Positions 24,711 through 32,342 of a stretch of 64,000 nt of DNA are shown one piece after another. The stretch covers positions 118,075-182,074 of the forward strand of contig PKXF01000008.1 in NCBI GenBank assembly GCA_003133385.1. The letters are read 5' to 3'. The position numbers were made by a program, and so were the translations under genes. Position 1 is the first letter of the stretch, and the number at the start of each line of letters is the position of its first letter. The notes below the pieces were generated by a model that made no database searches, had not been told where the DNA came from, and saw nothing but the letters and a program-made list of their open reading frames with translations. This stretch comes from Candidatus Saccharimonadota bacterium (GTDB taxonomy: Bacteria; Patescibacteriota; Saccharimonadia; Saccharimonadales; UBA4665).

Positions 24711-26897
24711 CTAAAGTTTAACTATTTTCTTTAATAACTCTATGATTTGTTTGCTGGAAGCCAGCCGGAAACGAGCTGCAGTCCGGCCACGGCCAACCTT
24801 GATGCTATAACTAGTATCCGGCAGGGACGTAAATAATGCTTCGTCGGTTACGTCGTCACCGATCGCCAATACGAATTCGTATCCCCGGTCTAGCCAGGGT
24901 TGGGCGGCATGGGCTTTACTAATTCTTGGGTTTTTAATTTCTATGACTTTATTGCCATGCACGAGCTCTAAGCCATAGGTTTTAAGGAAAGGTTTTAAGG
25001 CCTGTTTAATAATCACGGCATATTTTTGGGCGTAGTAAGGCATGGCTGCCCGGTAATGCCAAACTAAAGAGTGCGGCTTAATCTCCACCCGGGCCCCAGG
25101 CGTGAGACGCGCATATTTTTCAAGCGAAGGCAGTAACAACTGCTTCCAGTCGGTGTTAGTTTTTTCAACCAATTGCCACGTTTTATTGCCGACTTTCTTA
25201 GTAGCAGCTCCATGCTCTGCAACTAAATTAACTGGCATTGAACCGAACCATGCATTCAAGTCTTCAGCACTGCGCCCACTGATAATTACTACGTCGTTTG
25301 CCCGGTCAGCAACCAGGCTTTCAAGCAATTGCAGCAGGGATCTTGGCGGTTTGGCGTTATGATAGTCGGCGGTAAATGGCACCAAGCTGCCGTCATAATC
25401 GAGTAGGAGCAATCGTTTCTTTGCACTAACGTAATCTGCCTGTAAGTCCTTCATAAGTCGTTTGTTCAGGGTACGAGTTAAGCGGGGTGTTCCAGGTATA
25501 GGTTGTTGCAGGGTATCGACGAAGGTCTTCGCCCAATGCTGTACGGTGTTAATCGATAGGTCTTTTTGCATTCGTTTCAGCCTGCCGCGAAGCTCCTTTT
25601 TGCGCATTGTTAAAGCTTGTTGCAGGGCATCGACCAGGCTTTCCGGCTCGGCGGGATTTACCATGATGGCATCATGCAGCTCTTGGGCTGCGCCAGCTGT
25701 TTCACTTAAAATCAACACCCCATGCTTCTTATTGCTGGCCACGAATTCTTTGGCCGACAGGTTCATGCCGTCTCTGATGGGGACAATAAAGGCAACATCA
25801 GCGATTTGGAATAAAGCTGCAACTTCTTCAAAAGGCTGCGCAATATTCATGTAATCGACTGGTTGCCAAGAGAGCGATCCATAAGTTTTGTTGATTTCCT
25901 TAGCTAGTACTTCCAGTCTGCGGGAGAGTTGAACATAGACGGCAATGTCAGTTCGAGAAGGTGCAGCGACCATGGCAAACACGACTTTGCCACGAAGCTC
26001 GGGACGGTAGGCCAAAAGCTGACCATAGGCTCTCAAACGTTCTTCCAGGCCTTTCGTTGGGTCTAGACGGTCAACACTTACAATGACTTTGCGCCGGCCG
26101 TAGCGTTTTTTATACCGTTTTGCTGCTTTCTTAACATCCCTGGATTTGCTGGCGGCCGCGTATTTCTCATAGTCTATGCCCATGGGGAACTCGGCAACCC
26201 GTACGCTACGGTCAGGTAGTTTAACCTGGTTGTCGGTTACCATACCAACGTTCATGGCCGATGCACTATCCGCAAAGTTTTTTACGTAATCGGTTGTATG
26301 AAAGCCAATCAAGTCAGCGCCGAGCATACCAACCATCAGCCTTTTAGCTTCGGGCAAACGGGCAAATGTTTTTTGGTCGGGGAAGGGAATATGCAGAAAA
26401 AATCCGATGTTTAAGGCTTTTTCCTCTGACCGCAACATTTCGGGCATAAGCATGAGTAGATAATCATGCACCCAGATTTGGCTTTTAGGGTTTGCTAGAC
26501 TTACCACGGCTTCGGTAAATTGCTGGTTGACCTTACGGTAGGCTTGCCACCAAGCGTTTAAATGCTCCGAACTGACACGTTTACTAGGCAGGTTATGAAA
26601 CAAAGGCCATAGCACTGAATTGCTGTAGCCGTTATAAAAGTTATTAATTTGTTTCTGGCTCAAAAAAACTGGGTGGCAGTTATGGGTAGCAAGCTCGTTG
26701 GCAATTAATTGCTTGTCGTTTTCACTTAATTCGTCGCTGGCTATACCTGGCCAGCCTATCCAGCTATTGCCCGGGTCCTCCGCATAAGAAGATAATCCAG
26801 TAGCTATGCCGCCTAAACTAGGCGAAAATACTAATTTGGCGTTCTCTTTTTTAACGCTAATGGGAAGTCGGTTGGAAACAATAATTACCTGAGCCAT
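24711..26897 (-). CDS. Bifunctional trehalose-6-phosphate synthase/phosphatase
   Basis: A 728-residue fusion of an OtsA-like GT20 domain (about 1-460) with an OtsB-like HAD phosphatase (about 490-728). The first half has VSNRLPISV, SPSLGGIATGL, the HIPFPD segment and DGMNLSAKEFV. The second half has LLLDYDGSLVP with the nucleophilic Asp, ISGR, and IGDDVTDEALF. It would convert UDP-glucose and glucose-6-phosphate to trehalose in one polypeptide, for osmotic or desiccation protection. Both domains look complete. Confidence 0.94.
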   Translation of the reverse strand: MAQVIIVSNRLPISVKKENAKLVFSPSLGGIATGLSSYAEDPGNSWIGWPGIASDELSENDKQLIANELATHNCHPVFLSQKQINNFYNGYSNSVLWPLFHNLPSKRVSSEHLNAWWQAYRKVNQQFTEAVVSLANPKSQIWVHDYLLMLMPEMLRSEEKALNIGFFLHIPFPDQKTFARLPEAKRLMVGMLGADLIGFHTTDYVKNFADSASAMNVGMVTDNQVKLPDRSVRVAEFPMGIDYEKYAAASKSRDVKKAAKRYKKRYGRRKVIVSVDRLDPTKGLEERLRAYGQLLAYRPELRGKVVFAMVAAPSRTDIAVYVQLSRRLEVLAKEINKTYGSLSWQPVDYMNIAQPFEEVAALFQIADVAFIVPIRDGMNLSAKEFVASNKKHGVLILSETAGAAQELHDAIMVNPAEPESLVDALQQALTMRKKELRGRLKRMQKDLSINTVQHWAKTFVDTLQQPIPGTPRLTRTLNKRLMKDLQADYVSAKKRLLLLDYDGSLVPFTADYHNAKPPRSLLQLLESLVADRANDVVIISGRSAEDLNAWFGSMPVNLVAEHGAATKKVGNKTWQLVEKTNTDWKQLLLPSLEKYARLTPGARVEIKPHSLVWHYRAAMPYYAQKYAVIIKQALKPFLKTYGLELVHGNKVIEIKNPRISKAHAAQPWLDRGYEFVLAIGDDVTDEALFTSLPDTSYSIKVGRGRTAARFRLASSKQIIELLKKIVKL

Positions 26898-26953
26898 AAC
26901 TGTGGGGCCACTGAAGCATAGCAGATATTGCCCCGAAACGGAGTGTCAATTGT

Positions 26954-26959
26954 TACAAT
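26954..26959 (+). promoter_or_regulatory. Extended -10 box next to the holA start
   Basis: TGTTACAAT lies 6 bp before the GTG start at 26966, so the mRNA would be leaderless or nearly so. It shares TTGTTACAATA with the mutM promoter. Confidence 0.5.
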
Positions 26960-26965
26960 AACAAG

Positions 26966-27886
26966 GTGATTACTACGCTTACGGGAGAAAATAGCTTTGC
27001 TTTGGGGGAGCTTCTTCATCGATTAACTGACAGTTTTGTGGCTAAACATGGCGAGCTTACACTCGAGCGCCTCGATGGGGAGGACGACGACTTTACTCTA
27101 ATCCAACAGGCACTGACGAGTTTGCCATTCCTGGCCGCACAAAAAATGGTTGTACTAAGAGCTCCGGGTAAAAACAAACAGTTTCTTGAACAGTTCGAAC
27201 AATTATTAGTCTCTCTGCCGAGTACGACCGATGTTATTATAGTTGAACCGAAGCTCGATAAGCGGCTGAGTTACTATAAGTTTTTAAAAAAGAACACCAA
27301 CTTTCGGGAATTCCCAGAGCTGGACCACAATGCTCTGGCTGGGTGGCTCACGTCAATTTCTAAAGAACGTAATGGGTCACTCGGAGCAGGCGATGCCCGT
27401 TATCTAGTAGATCGTATCGGCGCTAACCAGCAGTTGTTAGCCCATGAGCTTGATAAATTAATCTTATATAACCCGCACATTACCCGCCAGACGATAGATT
27501 TGTTAACTGAGCGGCAGCCGCAAAGCACTATATTCCAGTTACTTGAAGCGGCTTTTGCTGGTCATAGCAGGGAAACACTTGAGCTCTATGCCCAACAACG
27601 GGCTCTTAAAGTAGAACCCCAGCAAATAATTGCTCTGCTGGCCTGGCAATTGCATGTAGTGGCCGTAGTAAAAACAGCTGGCGATAGAAGCGCCGACCAA
27701 ATTGCCGGGGAAGCCAGGATGAACCCGTACGTAGTTCGTAAAAGCCAATCGATAGCCCGCAGTTTAAGTCTCACAGAACTCAAAAAACGTGTGTCCGACC
27801 TAGCTGTAATAGATAAACGTCTGAAGCGTACTCCAATCAGCCCAGATGAAGCACTGCAGCACTACCTCTTAACATTGAAAACTTGA
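26966..27886 (+). CDS. holA: DNA polymerase III delta subunit
   Basis: The clamp-loader subunit that opens the sliding clamp. The 306-residue protein starts at GTG with ITTLTGENSFALGELLHRL and has the AAA+-like N-terminal fold (FLAAQKMVVLR, VIIVEPKLDKR) and the helical C-terminal collar (TPISPDEALQHYLL). Length fits the family. The following kinase gene starts 7 bp after its stop, so the two are probably cotranscribed. Confidence 0.9.
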   Translation: MITTLTGENSFALGELLHRLTDSFVAKHGELTLERLDGEDDDFTLIQQALTSLPFLAAQKMVVLRAPGKNKQFLEQFEQLLVSLPSTTDVIIVEPKLDKRLSYYKFLKKNTNFREFPELDHNALAGWLTSISKERNGSLGAGDARYLVDRIGANQQLLAHELDKLILYNPHITRQTIDLLTERQPQSTIFQLLEAAFAGHSRETLELYAQQRALKVEPQQIIALLAWQLHVVAVVKTAGDRSADQIAGEARMNPYVVRKSQSIARSLSLTELKKRVSDLAVIDKRLKRTPISPDEALQHYLLTLKT

Positions 27887-27893
27887 GGGCGCC

Positions 27894-28898
27894 GTGGCAG
27901 ACTTAGCCCCACCAGAAATTTTAAAAGCGTACTTTCCGGATGGTATAAATAGCCAAGCAAAAATTCCTGGCGGGGAAATTAACACTACTTTATTAATAAC
28001 TAAAAGGGGCGGCGAGAAAACCATTCTTCAAAGACTGAGTAGGATCTATGACGTCTCAATGAGTGAAGATTATGAGGCGTTAGCAACATACTTAAGAGAC
28101 AAAGGCTGGGAAATTGCTACTGCGCTTGAAGCAGACAGTGGCTCTAATTATATATCAGATAATTCGGGGCGGCTGTGGCGTTCATTTAGTTATATTGAGT
28201 CTGTAGCCGGCAGTAAGTTTGAGGGAGACTTGGAGGCGAGCGAGAGATTAGGAGGCTTACTAGGAAAACTACACGCAGCGTTAGCTACGTTTAACTACCA
28301 GCCAAAATTCAGAGTGCCTCATTTCCAAGACACTGACTACTACGTTAGTAAGCTCAAAACTATACGAACAAAAATCCCTGACCCAATCAGCCGCGAACTT
28401 GCTACGAAAATGATGGCATTATCCAACGAGATAACTATTGTTAATAAGCCTGAGCAATTAATTCACGGCGACACAAGAATAGGTAACACACTTTTTAGGC
28501 AGGGTAAGCCGTTCACTTTTATTGATTGGGACGGCCTAAAGACAGCCAATCCGCTCATAGATGTTGGCGATATGCTGCAATCAACCGTAGGCGAAGTAAT
28601 AACTAAAGGCAAGAAAAGTTGTTCGCTAGCGCAACTCTATCCCATACTTGAAGCATATTATAGGGAAGCTGGAATTACGGGTGACAAACAGGCTTTCATG
28701 ACAGAGTCCTTAAATGCTGCTCAAGCTATAGCCTTAAATTTAGGCATAAGACATCTAATTGATAGTGTTGAGGATTGCTATTTTCTTTGGGACACTAATC
28801 TGTTTGAATCACGACTTGCCTTTAATCTATTCGGTGCCCGAAGACAGTGGCAAGTGCAAAAGGTCTTAAGGGGTAAGCGTAGTACGCAGAACTTTTAG
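27894..28898 (+). CDS. APH-family phosphotransferase (sugar/choline kinase-like)
   Basis: A 334-residue kinase with the aminoglycoside-phosphotransferase fold: IPGGEINTTLLI as the nucleotide loop, LIHGDTRIGNTLF as the catalytic loop with Asp and Asn, and FIDWDGL as the metal-binding motif. The arrangement resembles N-acetylhexosamine or choline kinases more than antibiotic-resistance enzymes, but the substrate cannot be told. It starts at GTG. Its end is 5 bp from the convergent rpsT. Confidence 0.83.
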   Translation: MADLAPPEILKAYFPDGINSQAKIPGGEINTTLLITKRGGEKTILQRLSRIYDVSMSEDYEALATYLRDKGWEIATALEADSGSNYISDNSGRLWRSFSYIESVAGSKFEGDLEASERLGGLLGKLHAALATFNYQPKFRVPHFQDTDYYVSKLKTIRTKIPDPISRELATKMMALSNEITIVNKPEQLIHGDTRIGNTLFRQGKPFTFIDWDGLKTANPLIDVGDMLQSTVGEVITKGKKSCSLAQLYPILEAYYREAGITGDKQAFMTESLNAAQAIALNLGIRHLIDSVEDCYFLWDTNLFESRLAFNLFGARRQWQVQKVLRGKRSTQNF

Positions 28899-28903
28899 AT
28901 TGA

Positions 28904-29224
28904 TTACTTTTTCTTCGCGGTGGATTTTTTAGCCGTAGCCTTCTTAGCAGGCGCGGCTTTTTTAATAGATTTGGTAGACTTTACTCCGGCGGCTTTGGCC
29001 TTTTTGGCAGCTTGAGACTTTAAGCGGGCAGCCTTGTTCTTATGGATCACACCTTTTTTAGCGGCTCGATCAATTTGACTCTGAGCGTCACTTATTGACT
29101 TACCAGAGGGACTTTTATCGAAAACCTTGAGCGCGCCTTTAAGGCTGCGCTTGGTCTTACTGTTACGAACGGTCGCTTTTCTGGCGGTGCGGACACGTTT
29201 CTTGGCTGATGCAATTATGGGCAT
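28904..29224 (-). CDS. rpsT: Ribosomal protein S20 with Lys/Ala-rich tail
   Basis: The first ~75 residues (PIIASAKKRVRTARKATVRN ... IHKNKAARLKSQ) are bacterial S20, which binds 16S rRNA. The 106-residue protein is longer than the usual 85-90 because of a C-terminal tail rich in Lys, Ala and Thr, like histone H1 tails (KKAAPAKKATAKKS). AAAGGAAT lies upstream. Confidence 0.93.
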   Translation of the reverse strand: MPIIASAKKRVRTARKATVRNSKTKRSLKGALKVFDKSPSGKSISDAQSQIDRAAKKGVIHKNKAARLKSQAAKKAKAAGVKSTKSIKKAAPAKKATAKKSTAKKK

Positions 29225-29294
29225 GTAAGGTGATTCCTTTTTAGATTATCCTTGGTTTAGTTGTGGCAGTGACTATACCAGATATGACCAGGGG

Positions 29295-29323
29295 TTGTAA
29301 AGCGAAACCGTTTATGGTACACT
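29295..29323 (+). promoter_or_regulatory. Promoter of the DHH-truB-rpsO-pnp region
   Basis: TTGTAA (29295-29300), a 17 bp spacer and TGG-extended TACACT (29318-29323). The predicted leader is about 65 nt. This 170 bp gap also serves divergent rpsT. Confidence 0.55.
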
Positions 29324-29394
29324 CAGGAAGAACTTTAGGCTGCAAAAGCTTCTTAAGAAACAAAAATCTAAAAACAACCAAAACGGTACCTAAC

Positions 29395-31068
29395 ATGGAA
29401 AATACCAAACAACAGCTTGTTGACCGGATAAAGTCCGCTAGCAACGTATTGGTAACAGTTGGCCGTAACCCTTCTGTGGACGCCTTGTCGGCGCTATTAG
29501 GCTTGACGCTAATTTTAAACAAACAAGGCAAGCACGCCGCGGCTGTTTTTAGCGGCGAGGTACCATCAACGATTGAGTTTTTACAGCCCGAGGAAACAAT
29601 CGAGAAGAATACCGACTCTTTACGCGACTTTATCATTGCCTTGGATAAGAACAAGGCCGACAAACTACGTTACAAAGTTGAAGATAACGTTGTACGTATC
29701 TTCATAACTCCCTATAAAACTTCAATATCACAAGAAGATTTTGAGTTTAGTGAGGGTGATTTTAACATTGACGTCGTCATAGCTCTAGGCGTCCGCCAAC
29801 AGGAAGATCTGGATGAAGCAATAACGGCCCACGGCCGTATCTTGCATGACGCTACGGTCACTACTATCAATATTGTGACTGACGCCGGCCTCGGGAGTAT
29901 CAACTGGTCCGAACCACAGGCTAGCAGCCTGAGTGAACTGGTAACAGAGTTAGCTCAAGTACTTGGCGCCAATCTGTTTGATGAACAGATTGCAACCGCA
30001 CTACTGACTGGCATTGTGGCCGAAACCGATCGTTTCAGTAACGATAAAACCAGTTCAGTGACCATGAGTATGAGCGCAACGCTTATGAAAGCCGGTGCTA
30101 ATCAGCAACTCGTCGCCAGCAAGCTTGAAGGGCAGCTTTCCGTACGTGCTCCAGATCCATCGGATAAATCTAATGCCAGCGACAGTAATTCCCAGGCTTC
30201 GGACGGTACAGCCCCTAAAGATGACGGTGCGATTAGGATTGATCACAATGACTCTTCAGACGATACTTCGTTAGCAACCCCAACTTCAGAACACTCAGAA
30301 TCTGACCAGGCTCCTAGTCCGGACGGCGAAGAACAAACACCTGAAATTAAAGTTGATGAAGCAGGATCACCAACAACACCGGCCATCGGTGCTACGACTA
30401 ACTTATCTTCCGGGGCAAAACTAATTACAGAACCGCCAACGCTCGGCGGTACACTGACCGCTAACTCAGCCCAATCTGAGCTTGATCCGGTTACGGATCC
30501 GTTTAGCATGCCCCAGTCCGATGACAACCAATTGATTGAACATGACAAACCAGCCGATATTAAGGCACATGATCTGGCACCGCCATCAAGCTTGCCGCCC
30601 GCCCCAGCTGTTAGCTCTCCTCCTCAAGTACCGGTTACGCCGAGTTTAACGCCACCACCACCTAACTGGACGCCTCCGGCTTCACCGCCTACGCCGCCAC
30701 CGACGCAGCCTTCCTCTAAACCGCCATCATTGCCGCTACCTCCAGACGGCACCGGCAACGGGGATGACGAAACACTTGCAGATATAGAGCACGCTGTGGC
30801 TAGTCCGCACGCGACTAGTCCTACAATTGATGCCGCCAGAGACGAAGTCAAACGGGCATATAACGACACTAGCGGAACCGATAGCGATGCATTGCCGGCT
30901 ATTGACAGCCTTAACGCTCAGCCGCTCGGTGACGAGCTTCATCCGGGCAACCCAAGCCCGAAGACCGACTTGCCACAGACATCTCAACCTACGGATTCTA
31001 CGGCGCCACCCCCAGTACCACCCCCAATCCCATTCCAATTTGGCAATTCTTCGCAGCCACCCAAATAG
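29395..31068 (+). CDS. DHH/DHHA1-fold protein lacking catalytic motifs, with Pro-rich tail
   Basis: A 557-residue protein. Residues ~1-255 align by pattern with NrnA-type DHH phosphoesterases: NPSVDALSALLGL stands where NPDGDAIGS is usual, INIVTDAGLGSINW replaces the IDHH motif, and GIVAETDRFSND replaces the G-I-x-x-D-T block. The metal-binding Asp and His residues are therefore mostly gone. The rest is disordered, acidic and rich in Pro, Ser and Thr. The DHH-truB-rpsO-pnp order is the usual place of nrnA in many bacteria. A longer in-frame start at 29263 exists; ATG 29395 matches the domain start. Confidence 0.8.
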   Translation: MENTKQQLVDRIKSASNVLVTVGRNPSVDALSALLGLTLILNKQGKHAAAVFSGEVPSTIEFLQPEETIEKNTDSLRDFIIALDKNKADKLRYKVEDNVVRIFITPYKTSISQEDFEFSEGDFNIDVVIALGVRQQEDLDEAITAHGRILHDATVTTINIVTDAGLGSINWSEPQASSLSELVTELAQVLGANLFDEQIATALLTGIVAETDRFSNDKTSSVTMSMSATLMKAGANQQLVASKLEGQLSVRAPDPSDKSNASDSNSQASDGTAPKDDGAIRIDHNDSSDDTSLATPTSEHSESDQAPSPDGEEQTPEIKVDEAGSPTTPAIGATTNLSSGAKLITEPPTLGGTLTANSAQSELDPVTDPFSMPQSDDNQLIEHDKPADIKAHDLAPPSSLPPAPAVSSPPQVPVTPSLTPPPPNWTPPASPPTPPPTQPSSKPPSLPLPPDGTGNGDDETLADIEHAVASPHATSPTIDAARDEVKRAYNDTSGTDSDALPAIDSLNAQPLGDELHPGNPSPKTDLPQTSQPTDSTAPPPVPPPIPFQFGNSSQPPK

Positions 31069-31100
31069 CTGACCGCGGCCGATCCTAACGGCACTTAAGC

Positions 31101-31106
31101 TACACT
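31101..31106 (+). promoter_or_regulatory. -10 box next to the truB start
   Basis: TACACT lies 7 bp before the truB ATG at 31114, predicting a nearly leaderless message. Confidence 0.35.
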
Positions 31107-31113
31107 TAAAGTC

Positions 31114-31812
31114 ATGCAAGGTATCTTATTAGTTGACAAACCGGCTGGTTGGACCAGCTTTGACGTTGTTAACTATGTACGACGCATGGTAGCCAACGCT
31201 GAAGGCAAGAAGCCGAAATCCATAAAAGTTGGTCACAGCGGCACACTTGATCCGTTTGCAACTGGACTTTTGGTTTTACTAATTGGTAAAGAATATACCC
31301 GCCGGGCAAAAGAGTTCTCTGACCTTGATAAAACCTACGAAGCCGTCTTACGACTTGGCATAACAAGTTCAACGGGGGATCCCGAAGGTCATTTAACTGA
31401 TGGATCAGAGTCTAAACCCAGCCTTGACGATATCCGTCGGTGTGCAATCAAGCTGACAGGTGTTATTTCTCAGACACCGCCGGCTTACTCGGCCATAAAA
31501 ATTAATGGCCGGCGAGCCTATCAATTAGCCCGCGCCGGCAAACAGGTAGTGATTGAGCCCCGCAAGGTAGTCGTCAGCCAGTTAAGTATTAAACAGTACA
31601 CCTACCCAGAGGTTACAATTGTGACTGACGTGTCCTCTGGTACTTACATCCGCAGCCTAGTCGAAACTATAGGGCAGGTATTGCATACCGGTGCGTATAC
31701 CACGGCACTTCGCCGAACCAGGATTGGTGACTATTCTGTCGACCAGGCGGCGGCAGTTGAAACGTTAGATATACAAAAACTACCAAACCTTTTGCGCGAC
31801 ATAGCGGCTTAA
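31114..31812 (+). CDS. truB: tRNA pseudouridine(55) synthase
   Basis: Makes pseudouridine in the T-loop of tRNA. The 232-residue protein has GILLVDKPAGWTSFDVV, the catalytic Asp in KVGHSGTLDPFATGLL, and PPAYSAIKINGRRAY. It is short because the C-terminal PUA domain is missing or reduced, as in some small genomes. Confidence 0.93.
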   Translation: MQGILLVDKPAGWTSFDVVNYVRRMVANAEGKKPKSIKVGHSGTLDPFATGLLVLLIGKEYTRRAKEFSDLDKTYEAVLRLGITSSTGDPEGHLTDGSESKPSLDDIRRCAIKLTGVISQTPPAYSAIKINGRRAYQLARAGKQVVIEPRKVVVSQLSIKQYTYPEVTIVTDVSSGTYIRSLVETIGQVLHTGAYTTALRRTRIGDYSVDQAAAVETLDIQKLPNLLRDIAA

Positions 31813-31857
31813 GTACTGCTGCTAGGCAGAATGAACACATTTTCTGCCACGACGCAC

Positions 31858-31886
31858 TTGCACTTGGGGTCAACATCTGATAAAAT
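31858..31886 (+). promoter_or_regulatory. Promoter of rpsO
   Basis: TTGCAC (31858-31863), a 17 bp spacer and TAAAAT (31881-31886), ending 9 bp before the rpsO ATG. Confidence 0.5.
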
Positions 31887-31895
31887 GAGTGAACA

Positions 31896-32162
31896 ATGAT
31901 CGCGACCGAAAAGAAAGCTGCGGCTATAAAAGGCTCACAGACTCACAAGGACGACACTGGCAGCCCAAATGCACAGGTGGCTGTGCTGAGCGAACGTATC
32001 AAAGAATTAACCGAACACCTGAAGATTAATAAGCATGACTTTATGGCTCGACGCGGTTTGTTGCAAATGGTTGGCAAGCGCCGCCGTTTGTTACGCTATA
32101 TTGCTAAGCGAGACAGCCAGGCCTACCTTGATCTTATTCAAAAACTCGGCATCCGCCGCTAG
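31896..32162 (+). CDS. rpsO: Ribosomal protein S15
   Basis: Primary binder of the central domain of 16S rRNA. The 88-residue protein has the conserved DTGSPNAQVAVLSERI, the HDFMARRGLLQMVGKRRRLL helix pair and YIAKRD. Length is exactly typical. It precedes pnp as in many bacteria. Confidence 0.95.
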   Translation: MIATEKKAAAIKGSQTHKDDTGSPNAQVAVLSERIKELTEHLKINKHDFMARRGLLQMVGKRRRLLRYIAKRDSQAYLDLIQKLGIRR

Positions 32163-32177
32163 TGCCCAGACTAGAGT

Positions 32178-32206
32178 TCTCGAGCATTCGAGATCACAAG
32201 CTTGTG
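32178..32206 (+). promoter_or_regulatory. Hairpin and 12 bp palindrome between rpsO and pnp
   Basis: TCTCGA (32178-32183) pairs with TCGAGA (32188-32193), followed at once by the perfect palindrome CACAAGCTTGTG (32195-32206). Neither has a T run, so they are not a plain terminator. In the 180 bp gap they may control pnp expression or mark RNA processing (inference). Confidence 0.4.
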
Positions 32207-32342
32207 CACATTAAATTAAGTCTAAGGGAGTATTTCCTTGTCAGAGCAGCAGATATATAGCAACCCATAGTCGCACAAGGGGTGACTGTATATTTGAACT
32301 CTGCCAATGAAACTGCCTATTTAGAAAGGAACGTAAAGCATT

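Noticed and set aside
28060..28560. Aminoglycoside resistance gene
   Set aside because: The APH fold is shared by many sugar and choline kinases; no resistance-specific motif or mobile context is present.
30243..30869. Long minus-strand frames opposite the Pro/Ser-rich tail
   Set aside because: They are shadows of a biased coding strand; residues are Gly/Ser/Val low-complexity and there is no start signal.
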